Assembly (NCBI GenBank): GCA_965224845.1
Contig: CBDDAJ010000009.1
Location: 112,264-176,263, forward strand
Source: Wocania_A sp965224845
Lineage (GTDB): Bacteria; Bacteroidota; Bacteroidia; Flavobacteriales; Flavobacteriaceae
DNA: 64,000 bases
Reading direction: 5' to 3'
The position numbers and the translations under genes are program-made. A model generated the notes under the pieces. It did not search any database. It was not told the DNA's origin and was given only the letters and a program-made list of their open reading frames with translations. Shown here in pieces: positions 7,356 through 15,132 of this stretch; positions within the stretch are counted from its first letter, which is position 1, and every line of letters starts with the position of its first letter.

Positions 7356-8456
7356 ATGAGATTATTATTAATCTGTATTTTTTGTACAGTAACTAGTGTG
7401 TTGTTTTCTCAAGAAAAAACGCATACTTCCTATATAGATATTAGTTATTTTAAAGGCAATATTGCGTTGCATAATAACGATATTCTTCATTTAATAAAAG
7501 GGCATCCTGAAGGCTATATTTTAAGTTGGAATAAGAAAACCTATGGCTTTAACAATTGGGAACAACGCTATAATTATCCCGACTATGGCGTGTCTTATGC
7601 GTATCAAAATTTAAAAAATGATGTTTTAGGAACGGTATCTTCATTATATGCGCATTATAATTTTTATTTTTTTAAGCGAAATCTCATGTTTCGCCTTGGT
7701 CAGGGGCTAGCTTTTACTAACAATCCATACGATAAAACTAACAATTTCAGGAACATTGCTTTTGGCTCTAAATTAATGAGTAGTACTTATATGATGCTTA
7801 ATTATAAAAAAGAACGGCTTATAGGTAACTTTGGGCTTCAAGCAGGGTTTTCACTCATTCATTATTCTAATGCCAATGTAAAGGCTCCCAATACAAGTAT
7901 TAATTCGTTAACATTTAATATAGGGGTTACTTATAGTTTGGATGACGAAGAACCAGAATTTATTACAACATTATCTGAAACTAAGGATGAAAAATTTACA
8001 CAACCCATTAAATATAATTTAGTTTTTAGAAGTGGTGTAAATGAGAGTGATGTAGTTGGGAGTGGCCAGTTTCCTTTTTATATTCTATCGGCTTATGCCG
8101 ATAAAAGAATAAACCATAAAAGTGCTTTACAGTTTGGAACAGATGTGTTTTTTTCAAACTTTTTAAAAGAGTTGATTTATTATCAAAGTGTAGCTGGTCT
8201 TGGGGAAAATGTAACTGGTAATGAGGATTATAAACGAGTAGGTATTTTTGCAGGCCATGAGTTATTTATAAATAAAACCTCATTAATAACCCAATTAGGA
8301 TATTATGTGTATTATCCATTTGATTTTGAAGGAAGAACTTATTTTAGAGTAGGTTTAAAGCGTTATATAAATAATAGATGGTTTGGAGCGTTAACATTAA
8401 AATCGCATGGAGCAAAAGCTGAAGCGGTAGAACTTGGAGTAGGTATAAGATTGTAA
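7356..8456 (+). CDS. Outer-membrane acyloxyacyl hydrolase-like protein (PagL-related beta-barrel)
   Basis: The protein has an N-terminal signal peptide (about residues 1-18, ending LFSQ) and alternating aromatic strands typical of an outer-membrane barrel. HYSNANVKAPN at residues 169-179 resembles the HxSN active-site segment of lipid A deacylase PagL. The position corresponding to the PagL catalytic glutamate appears to be Asn183, so activity is uncertain. The C-terminal third (from about residue 210) adds further barrel-like sequence beyond a typical PagL. It follows metF by 64 bases, with a TACTTTTG (7301-7308) that may be a -7 element. Confidence 0.65.
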   Translation: MRLLLICIFCTVTSVLFSQEKTHTSYIDISYFKGNIALHNNDILHLIKGHPEGYILSWNKKTYGFNNWEQRYNYPDYGVSYAYQNLKNDVLGTVSSLYAHYNFYFFKRNLMFRLGQGLAFTNNPYDKTNNFRNIAFGSKLMSSTYMMLNYKKERLIGNFGLQAGFSLIHYSNANVKAPNTSINSLTFNIGVTYSLDDEEPEFITTLSETKDEKFTQPIKYNLVFRSGVNESDVVGSGQFPFYILSAYADKRINHKSALQFGTDVFFSNFLKELIYYQSVAGLGENVTGNEDYKRVGIFAGHELFINKTSLITQLGYYVYYPFDFEGRTYFRVGLKRYINNRWFGALTLKSHGAKAEAVELGVGIRL

Positions 8457-8461
8457 ATATT

Positions 8462-8887
8462 ATGGAACAAAGACTAACAATAGTGGGGCTAGGAGTAAAT
8501 GATTTAAAAGTTTCTTCTCGGTTTTATGAAGAAAAGTTTGGGTGGAAAAAAATGAAGTCGAGTAACGATGGCATTACCTTTTTTCAGCTTAACGGAATTC
8601 TTTTGTCACTCTATCCAAAAGAAAAGTTAGCAGAAGATGCTACGGTTAATCCGGAAGGAAATGGGTTTAAGGGATTCACTTTAGCATTTAATACAAGAAC
8701 AAGAGAAGACGTTGATGAATTAATTAAAACATTGGAAGCTAAAGGCGTAAAGATTATTAAAAAACCAGAAGAAGTGTTTTGGGGAGGTTATAGCAGTTAC
8801 ATTGCAGACCCCGATGAAAACCTTTGGGAAATTGCTTTTAATCCCTTTTTGCCTTTAGATGCAAACGGAAATACTATTGAAGAATAA
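8462..8887 (+). CDS. VOC-family (glyoxalase/bleomycin-resistance fold) protein
   Basis: A 141-residue protein with the paired beta-alpha-beta-beta-beta modules of the vicinal oxygen chelate superfamily. The first module opens with LTIVGLGVNDLKVSSRFYEEKFGW and the second contains FWGGYSSYIADPDENLWEIAFNP, where the final Glu is the usual metal ligand. Members range from glyoxalases to antibiotic-binding proteins, and the substrate cannot be told from sequence. It starts five bases after the preceding outer-membrane gene. Confidence 0.85.
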   Translation: MEQRLTIVGLGVNDLKVSSRFYEEKFGWKKMKSSNDGITFFQLNGILLSLYPKEKLAEDATVNPEGNGFKGFTLAFNTRTREDVDELIKTLEAKGVKIIKKPEEVFWGGYSSYIADPDENLWEIAFNPFLPLDANGNTIEE

Positions 8888-9000
8888 TTTAAGTTAAGTT
8901 GTTAGCTTGGTTTTAATATGAAACTAATAACGAGGTCTGATATCCAATAAAATGATTAAAAGGGAGCTCGTGACCGTTAAAAAATAATAGGTATAAACAC

Positions 9001-9747
9001 ATGAAAAGAATAATTTATATTTCAGTTCTGTTTTTGATTTTTGCCTGCGATAGTGAGAATGCCGGAGACTGTTTTCAAAAAACAGGATCTATTATTCAAC
9101 AAGAAGTTAGTGTTGATGTTTTTGATAAAATATTAGTTAATCGCGATATTGAATTAATAATAAAAGAAGGGGCAACGCAAAAAGTTGTTATTGAAACTGG
9201 AGAAAATTTATTAAACGATGTTGAGGCTATTGTAATTGATAGAAAACTAACACTAACCGATAATAATACCTGTAACTATGTGCGTAATTATGGTATAACG
9301 AAGGTGTATATAACCTCTCCAAATATTGCTGAAATACGGAGTTCAACACAGTATGATGTGAGATCAGATGGGATGTTAACCTACCCTAATTTAACTGTGT
9401 TATCTGAAGATTTTGGTGTGCCAGATACCTTTACTAACGGGAATTTTAGACTTCAAATTGATAATAATTCTTTCAGTCTGGTTTTTAATAATTTATCGAA
9501 TTGCTTTATTTCTGGAAAAACGAATAGTTTAAATATTACATTCGCTGCAGGAACATCACGTTTTGAAGGGAGGCATTTAATTGCTGAAAACGTTCAGATC
9601 TGGAATAGAAGCTCAAACGATATGATTATAAACCCGCAATTAGGGATAAAAGGATTAATTTCTGGCACAGGTAATGTAATCTCGGTAAATAGGCCACCAA
9701 TTGTTGAAGTGGAAGAGGTTTATAAAGGCCGGTTAATTTTCGAATAA
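9001..9747 (+). CDS. GIN-domain (DUF2807) putative lipoprotein
   Basis: The signal sequence ends in LIFAC, giving a lipidated Cys16. From about residue 33 the repetitive short strands (FDKILVNRDIELIIKEG, KVVIETGENLL, VYITSPNIAEIRSSTQYDV) fit the right-handed beta-helix GIN domain of Bacteroidota envelope proteins of unknown function. The 3' end overlaps the convergent acetate kinase gene by 15 bases. The 113 bases upstream show no clear promoter. Confidence 0.75.
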   Translation: MKRIIYISVLFLIFACDSENAGDCFQKTGSIIQQEVSVDVFDKILVNRDIELIIKEGATQKVVIETGENLLNDVEAIVIDRKLTLTDNNTCNYVRNYGITKVYITSPNIAEIRSSTQYDVRSDGMLTYPNLTVLSEDFGVPDTFTNGNFRLQIDNNSFSLVFNNLSNCFISGKTNSLNITFAAGTSRFEGRHLIAENVQIWNRSSNDMIINPQLGIKGLISGTGNVISVNRPPIVEVEEVYKGRLIFE

Positions 9748-10920
9748 ATTTACAGATTGCTTTGCTATTTCTAATTCTTCGTTGGTAGGAATAACTAAAA
9801 CTTTAACTTTAGAAGTCTCTGTACTAATCTCTTTTAAGTTTTTAGAGGGGTTTCTATTTTTTTCAGAGTCCAGTTCAATACCTAAAAAATCTAAATCTTT
9901 ACAAACATGTTGTCTTATAAACTGCGAGTTTTCTCCAATACCAGCAGTAAATACAATAGCATCTAACCCATTTAAAATAGCCGCGTAACTTCCTATATAT
10001 TTTTTTATACGATATGTATTCATTTCTAATGCTAGCTGGCAAACTTTATTCCCCTTTTTGGCTTCGTTTTCAATATCTCTTAAATCGCTAAAACCGGTTA
10101 AACCAAACATGCCACTTTTCTTTTGTAATAGCGTGTTTATTTCAGCCAAGCTATAATCATATTTTTCAGCTAAATAAAAGATAATTGAAGGATCGATATC
10201 ACCAGAGCGTGTTCCCATAATTAACCCGCCAACTGGCGAAAACCCTAAAGAATGATCTATACTCTTTCCATTTTTAACGGCAGTGATACTACAGCCATTA
10301 CCCAAATGGATGGTTATGATTTTTGAATGCTTTTTACCTAAATAGTTTATAGCCTTTTCTGAAACATATTTATGGCTTGTGCCATGAAACCCATAAACGC
10401 GAATATTATGTTTTTCAGAAAAATCGTTAGGGATGGCATATTTATAGGCATAATTGGGTATGGATTGATGAAATGCGGTATCAAAAACAGCTACTTGTTT
10501 TGCTTTTGGAAAAATAGCTTCGGCAACTTCTATGCCTTCTAAATTAGGCGGATTGTGTAAAGGGGCTAAAGATGAAAGCTGTTTTATTTTTTCTTTTACA
10601 GTTTCGTTAATTTCTGTTGTATTACTAAAGTGTTTACCTCCGTGAACCACACGATGACCAACAATACCAATAGCTTCATTCGATTTTATAATACCATTAT
10701 CTTTATGTAAAAGTTGTTTAGCTAATAGCTCTAAACCAACTTTATGATTAGGGATATTTTCAATAATCTCAATATTATTTTTATCTGTTTTAAACTTAAA
10801 CTTAGCATCCTCAAATCCAATGCGTTCAATTAAGCCAGAACAAAGAATAACTTCTTTAGGCATTTGAAATAACTGAAATTTTAGAGAAGAGCTTCCAGAA
10901 TTTAAGACGAGTACTTGCAT
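9733..10920 (-). CDS. ackA: Acetate kinase
   Basis: A 395-residue ASKHA-fold enzyme converting acetyl-phosphate and ADP to acetate and ATP. Signatures: the N-terminal LVLNSGSSSLKF, VVHGGKHF, FDTAFHQSIP, GFHGTSHKYVS and HLGNGCS. It lies four bases after pta, forming the usual pta-ackA acetate overflow and acetate activation operon. Its 3' end overlaps the convergent GIN-domain lipoprotein gene by 15 bases. Confidence 0.97.
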   Translation of the reverse strand: MQVLVLNSGSSSLKFQLFQMPKEVILCSGLIERIGFEDAKFKFKTDKNNIEIIENIPNHKVGLELLAKQLLHKDNGIIKSNEAIGIVGHRVVHGGKHFSNTTEINETVKEKIKQLSSLAPLHNPPNLEGIEVAEAIFPKAKQVAVFDTAFHQSIPNYAYKYAIPNDFSEKHNIRVYGFHGTSHKYVSEKAINYLGKKHSKIITIHLGNGCSITAVKNGKSIDHSLGFSPVGGLIMGTRSGDIDPSIIFYLAEKYDYSLAEINTLLQKKSGMFGLTGFSDLRDIENEAKKGNKVCQLALEMNTYRIKKYIGSYAAILNGLDAIVFTAGIGENSQFIRQHVCKDLDFLGIELDSEKNRNPSKNLKEISTETSKVKVLVIPTNEELEIAKQSVNLFEN

Positions 10921-10924
10921 AAAA

Positions 10925-13015
10925 TTAAAGATCTTGAGCTTGTATGGCGGTTATTATTACGGTACTATATATATCATCTGCTGTACAGCCTCGGCTTAAA
11001 TCGTTTACAGGTTTATTAAGACCTTGTAGCATAGGACCAATAGCTAAAGCCCCAGTTTCTCTTTGTACCGCTTTATAAGTATTATTACCTGTGTTTAAAT
11101 CTGGAAAAATAAGCACACTTGCCTGACCTGCTACATCAGAATTGGGAAGTTTACTTTTTCCTATCTGCATATCTACTGCAGCATCATACTGAATTGGGCC
11201 TTCAATTTTTAAATCAGGAGCTTGCTTTTTTGCAATATTAGTAGCTTTTCTAACTTTATCTACTTCTTCACCTTTACCCGATGCACCAGACGAATAAGAA
11301 AGCATAGCTACTTTAGGCGCAATACCAAAATTTTGAGCTGTTCTTGCCGATGATATAGCAATCTCAGATAACTGTTCGGCATTTGGGTTTGGATTAATGG
11401 CACAATCGCCAAAAATAGATACACGATCTTCTAAGCACATAAAAAACACAGATGATACAATATTAACTCCAGGTTTTGTTTTTATAAATTGTAAAGCTGG
11501 CCTTAATGTGTGCTGAGTAGTATGTACTGCTCCCGAAACCATACCATCTGCATGCCCTTTGTAAATCATCATAGTTGCAAAGTAAGAGACATCAGTCATG
11601 GCGTCTTTTGCCATATCCAGATTTACATTTTTGTGTTTTCTGAGCTCATAAAATGTGTTTACGTAATCTTCAAAATGAGGTGATTTAAGAGGAGAAACAA
11701 TATTTATATGTTCAATGTTTAGAGGAATATCAAATGTCTCAATGCATTCCTTTATTTTATCAACTTCACCAATTAGTGTAATATCAACCACTTGAGCATT
11801 AATTAATCTTGATGTGGCTCTTAAAACCCGTGCGTCATAACCTTCAGGAAGCACAATGTGTTTCTTATCTTTTAAAGCACGTTGCAATAAATGATACTGA
11901 AACATTCTTGGGGTAAATATATCAGACTTGAATGTAATTAGATCATTAGACAGTTTATCTGTATTAACATGCTTTTCAAATGTAGCAATAGATGTAGTGA
12001 TTTTATCAATATTCTCAGCGTAAATCTTAGATTTTATCTTACCAATGGAATTGGTAACCGAGAAGGTGCCTTCTTTAGCACTAATTATAGGTACAACGCT
12101 TGATAAACCTTCTATTAATTTTAAAATAGGAGCTTCAGGAATTAATCCGCCTGTTAGTATAATACCAGATATTTTTGGGTAATTTTTAGAAATATTGGCT
12201 TGTAATGCTCCTAAAATAATATCAGCTCTATCACCAGGTGTAATAACTAGGGCGTTTTCTTTTAAGTGTGTTAAGTAGTTGCGTAATTGCATGGCACCAA
12301 CACTAAAGTTGTCGATTTGATTGTTAATCATGTTTTTACCAAAAAGAATAGTGCCATCTAGCATTTTTAATATTTCTTTTAAAGTTGGGTTTGCTAGACT
12401 TTTTATTTTTGGAATTACACTAATATCAGTATTGCTGTTAATGCGTTTTTTTAACTCTGTTTTTAGGTCTGAAATATAATCAGGATTAACTTTGTTAGTC
12501 ATTATAGATAGTACATCAACGTCTTCTTTAAACGTATCGTGTGCCAATTGTACATTGTCTACAATTTCCTTTAAATCTTTACTGTCTCCTTGAGAAACTA
12601 TAATAACTGGTAATCCTAAATTTTTAGAAATCAAAATATTAATATCTAATTCTAAGCTAGAGTTTTCATGTGAGAAATCGGTGCCTTCAACCAATACAAA
12701 ATCAAAGCGCTCTTCCAGGTATTTGTATTTTTTAATAATTTCGTCAATAACATCTCCAGATTTCCCTTGATTATATAAGGCTAGAACTTCGTTTCTGGTA
12801 TAAACAAATGTTTTTTTATAGTTAATATCAATATCAAAATGTGAAATAACAGTATTTATATGATTGTCCATTTCACCATCTTCCGTGTCTTCTATAATAG
12901 GTCTAAAGTACCCTACTTTAGCAGTTTTGCCTAAAAGCATACGCATTAAACCAAGTACAGCAACAGATTTACCACTGTTGGGTTCTATTGTAGCGACATA
13001 AATTCCTTTGCTCAT
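10925..13015 (-). CDS. pta: Phosphate acetyltransferase (long form)
   Basis: A 696-residue enzyme that interconverts acetyl-CoA and acetyl-phosphate. The N-terminal third is a BioD-like P-loop domain (TIEPNSGKSVAVLGLM), the middle is a DRTGG regulatory domain (about residues 215-330), and the C-terminal half is the catalytic PTA_PTB domain starting near MFQYHLLQRA and including LPEGYDARVLRA and PNSDVAGQASVLIFPDLNTGN. Length matches the long enterobacterial type. It heads the pta-ackA pair, with a good TATCTTTG box upstream. Confidence 0.96.
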   Translation of the reverse strand: MSKGIYVATIEPNSGKSVAVLGLMRMLLGKTAKVGYFRPIIEDTEDGEMDNHINTVISHFDIDINYKKTFVYTRNEVLALYNQGKSGDVIDEIIKKYKYLEERFDFVLVEGTDFSHENSSLELDINILISKNLGLPVIIVSQGDSKDLKEIVDNVQLAHDTFKEDVDVLSIMTNKVNPDYISDLKTELKKRINSNTDISVIPKIKSLANPTLKEILKMLDGTILFGKNMINNQIDNFSVGAMQLRNYLTHLKENALVITPGDRADIILGALQANISKNYPKISGIILTGGLIPEAPILKLIEGLSSVVPIISAKEGTFSVTNSIGKIKSKIYAENIDKITTSIATFEKHVNTDKLSNDLITFKSDIFTPRMFQYHLLQRALKDKKHIVLPEGYDARVLRATSRLINAQVVDITLIGEVDKIKECIETFDIPLNIEHINIVSPLKSPHFEDYVNTFYELRKHKNVNLDMAKDAMTDVSYFATMMIYKGHADGMVSGAVHTTQHTLRPALQFIKTKPGVNIVSSVFFMCLEDRVSIFGDCAINPNPNAEQLSEIAISSARTAQNFGIAPKVAMLSYSSGASGKGEEVDKVRKATNIAKKQAPDLKIEGPIQYDAAVDMQIGKSKLPNSDVAGQASVLIFPDLNTGNNTYKAVQRETGALAIGPMLQGLNKPVNDLSRGCTADDIYSTVIITAIQAQDL

Positions 13016-13036
13016 TCGTGTTTTGTTTTAGCTTTG

Positions 13037-13044
13037 CAAAGATA
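13037..13044 (-). promoter_or_regulatory. -7 box for pta-ackA
   Basis: Read on the minus strand this is TATCTTTG, a perfect TAnnTTTG, 21 bases ahead of the pta start codon. The -33 region has TTTC rather than TTTG, so only the -7 element is convincing. Confidence 0.5.
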
Positions 13045-13121
13045 GTTTATTGCTTCTTTTTGGAAAGATGATAAATATCATGCTTTGCATAAAATAACAG
13101 AATAAAATATATATTTATGTA

Positions 13122-14018
13122 TTACTGGCTTGTTAATTCTCTAAACATATGCTCTAAGCTGGCATGTTTTTGATTTAGTTGAAGAATTTTTAATTGATTG
13201 TCATGTGCAAAATCAAAAACATAGGAGCGCATATCTTCATTGGTATTAAAGGTGATTTCGTATACAAAATCATAGGTGTTTATTACGGTTTCAACTTTTG
13301 GAAGTTTTAGTAAAAAAGCATCTTCAACCCGATAATCGAATTCTACAACAACGGTTTGTTTTTTATCTGCTTTTAATTGGGAAAGCTTTTTATCTGCAAC
13401 AATTTCTCCTTTATTAATAATAATAACGCGGTCGCACATGGCTTCTACCTCTTGCATAATATGAGTAGATAGAAATACCGTTTTAGTTTTGCCTAGAGCT
13501 TTAATAAGGTTTCTTATGTCTATTAATTGATTAGGGTCTAATCCTGTTGTGGGTTCGTCGAGTATTAAAACATCGGGATTGTGTAATAGCGCATTGGCTA
13601 TACCCACTCGTTGTCTATAGCCTTTCGATAGTTGTCCAATTTTTTTATGTGCTTCGGGGGTTAAGCCGGTAAGTTCAATAACATCATCTATGCGTGTTTT
13701 AGCTACCTTATAAATGCTTGTATTAAAGGCTAGATATTCCTTAACATACATGTCTAAATACAATGGATTGTGTTCTGGGAGGTATCCAACACTTAGCTGT
13801 ACACTTTTTGCATTTTCGTTAATATTAAAGCCGTTTACTTTCGTTAAACCTTTAGAGGCATCAATATATGTGGTTAATATTTTCATCATAGTTGATTTTC
13901 CTGCGCCATTTGGACCTAAAAAACCAACAATTTCAGGTTTATCTACCTTAAAAGATATGTTATTTAATGCTTTTTGATTTTTATAAAGCTTCGAAACTCC
14001 TTCAACTTCAATAGACAT
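13122..14018 (-). CDS. gldA: Gliding-motility ABC transporter ATP-binding protein GldA
   Basis: A 298-residue ABC ATPase with Walker A GPNGAGKST (35-43), the signature LSKGYRQRVG, and a Walker B region VLILDEPTTGLDP followed by the H-loop STH. The C-terminal extension and overall sequence match GldA, which with GldF and GldG forms an ABC transporter linked to flavobacterial gliding. gldF and gldG are not in this window, so the gene stands alone here. A generic ABC-2 exporter ATPase is the alternative, but similarity to GldA is strong. Confidence 0.85.
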   Translation of the reverse strand: MSIEVEGVSKLYKNQKALNNISFKVDKPEIVGFLGPNGAGKSTMMKILTTYIDASKGLTKVNGFNINENAKSVQLSVGYLPEHNPLYLDMYVKEYLAFNTSIYKVAKTRIDDVIELTGLTPEAHKKIGQLSKGYRQRVGIANALLHNPDVLILDEPTTGLDPNQLIDIRNLIKALGKTKTVFLSTHIMQEVEAMCDRVIIINKGEIVADKKLSQLKADKKQTVVVEFDYRVEDAFLLKLPKVETVINTYDFVYEITFNTNEDMRSYVFDFAHDNQLKILQLNQKHASLEHMFRELTSQ

Positions 14019-14123
14019 AATTTAAATAGTTTGTTCAAAAATAATAATTATATAATGTAAAGGTTGGTTTACTATAAAATCTTTAAAATTTTTAATAAAA
14101 CCGAAAAAAAAATTATATAGTAT

Positions 14124-14153
14124 TTTGATTTCTTAAAATATTATTTACTTTAG
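14124..14153 (+). promoter_or_regulatory. Promoter of the aromatic leader and pheA operon
   Basis: TTTG at 14124-14127, an 18-base spacer and TACTTTAG at 14146-14153 match the TTTG / TAnnTTTG pattern with one deviation (A for the last T). Transcription would start around 14158-14162, so the leader-peptide ATG at 14164 would have almost no 5' untranslated region. Confidence 0.5.
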
Positions 14154-14163
14154 CCACGTAATT

Positions 14164-14247
14164 ATGACAACAACAGTGTATTATACATATTTTAACAACT
14201 GGTTTTATTTCTTTTTTAGCAAAAGGAACGAGGCGTTGTATATGTAA
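14164..14247 (+). CDS. Aromatic-rich leader peptide of the pheA-tyrA-aroG operon
   Basis: This 27-codon frame has an extreme composition: residues 6-18 read YYTYFNNWFYFFF, so 10 of 13 codons specify Tyr, Phe or Trp, including three consecutive Phe codons (16-18). The whole peptide has five Tyr, five Phe and one Trp. It sits between a promoter-like sequence and an intrinsic terminator, directly ahead of an operon making phenylalanine and tyrosine. This is what a ribosome-sensing attenuation peptide looks like: scarcity of charged tRNA-Phe or tRNA-Tyr would stall the ribosome in the run. The frame and composition are seen directly; the function is inferred. Confidence 0.85.
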   Translation: MTTTVYYTYFNNWFYFFFSKRNEALYM

Positions 14248-14279
14248 TTTATAACTATAAATTTAATATGAGTCTCGAT
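14227..14279 (+). promoter_or_regulatory. Candidate antiterminator of the aromatic attenuator
   Basis: AACGAGGC (14227-14234, leader codons 22-24) can pair with GTCTCGAT (14272-14279), the 5' arm of the terminator, with one mismatch and one G-U pair. Inside the enclosed segment AATTTAT (14246-14252) pairs with ATAAATT (14257-14263) around AACT, which could stack as an internal arm. A ribosome stalled on the Phe run leaves 14227-14234 exposed; one reaching the stop codon at 14245 would cover it. The pairing is by eye and not energy-calculated. Confidence 0.5.
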
Positions 14280-14300
14280 GAAAATCGAGACTTTTTTTTT
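14271..14300 (+). terminator. Attenuator terminator before pheA
   Basis: AGTCTCGAT (14271-14279) and ATCGAGACT (14284-14292) form a perfect 9-bp stem closed by a GAAA tetraloop, followed by eight more T. It ends four bases before the pheA start codon and 53 bases after the leader-peptide stop. An intrinsic terminator at this place can only serve as a regulated stop for the downstream operon. Confidence 0.9.
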
Positions 14301-14304
14301 GAAT

Positions 14305-15132
14305 ATGATAAAAACAGTAGCTATACAAGGTGTAAAAGGATCGTTTCATCATATCGTTTCTCAACAATTTTTTGATAAAGATGTTGAGGCTATTGAGTGT
14401 TTAACTTTTGATCGTGTGGTAGAAAGCTTAATAGGAGAGGAATGTGATGCGGCAATAATGGCTTTAGAAAACTCTATTGCAGGCTCAATTATTCCTAATT
14501 ATGCCTTAATAGATAGCTGTAATCTGCATGTGGTTGGCGAGCATTATGTGGATGTTCAGCATAATTTGATGGCATTAGCAAAGCAGAATATATCAGATAT
14601 AAAGGAAGTGTATTCGCATCCCATGGCATTATTACAGTGTAAAGAATTTTTTAAAAAGCATCCGCATATAAAACTTGTAGAAGATAAAGATACAGCCGAA
14701 GTTGCACAGCGTATACATGAAAAGCAATTGAAGGGTATAGGGGCTATTGCAAGTGTAAAAGCAGCCGAGATTTTTAATCTCAATATTTTAAAGCCTAGTA
14801 TACAAACTATTAAGCACAACGAAACACGCTTTGCTATTGTGAAGCGAACAAATTCTGAAGTGCCGGAAAGTGAAATCAATAAAGCATCAATAAAGTTTGA
14901 AACCGATCACAAACGCGGGAGCTTAGCAGCCATTTTAAATGTTATGAGTGATTGCAAAATGAATTTAACAAAAATACAATCCTTACCAATTGTAGAAACA
15001 CCTTGGAAGTATGCGTTTTTTGTTGATGTAACTTTTAATGATTATACAGATTTTAAAAAAGCAAAAAATATAATTGATATTATGGGGCAAGGGTTTAAAG
15101 TTCTTGGAGAATATAAAAATGCAAAGGTATGA
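14305..15132 (+). CDS. pheA: Prephenate dehydratase
   Basis: A 275-residue enzyme that converts prephenate to phenylpyruvate. The catalytic domain opens with VAIQGVKGSFHH and contains DAAIMALENSIAGSI and ETRFAIVKR; a C-terminal ACT domain (about residues 190-270, RGSLAAILNVMSDCKMNLTKIQS) should bind phenylalanine for feedback inhibition. There is no fused chorismate mutase; that activity is at the end of the operon. I chose the ATG at 14305 because the earlier in-frame ATG at 14278 lies inside the terminator stem. The stop overlaps the next start as ATGA. Confidence 0.95.
   Translation: MIKTVAIQGVKGSFHHIVSQQFFDKDVEAIECLTFDRVVESLIGEECDAAIMALENSIAGSIIPNYALIDSCNLHVVGEHYVDVQHNLMALAKQNISDIKEVYSHPMALLQCKEFFKKHPHIKLVEDKDTAEVAQRIHEKQLKGIGAIASVKAAEIFNLNILKPSIQTIKHNETRFAIVKRTNSEVPESEINKASIKFETDHKRGSLAAILNVMSDCKMNLTKIQSLPIVETPWKYAFFVDVTFNDYTDFKKAKNIIDIMGQGFKVLGEYKNAKV

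Noticed and set aside
13714..13977. 87-residue plus-strand frame inside gldA
   Set aside because: It is antisense to a strongly supported ABC ATPase and its product has no recognisable features.
14278..14304. Earlier in-frame ATG for pheA
   Set aside because: It lies inside the terminator hairpin and adds nine residues not seen at the usual N-terminus of prephenate dehydratase.
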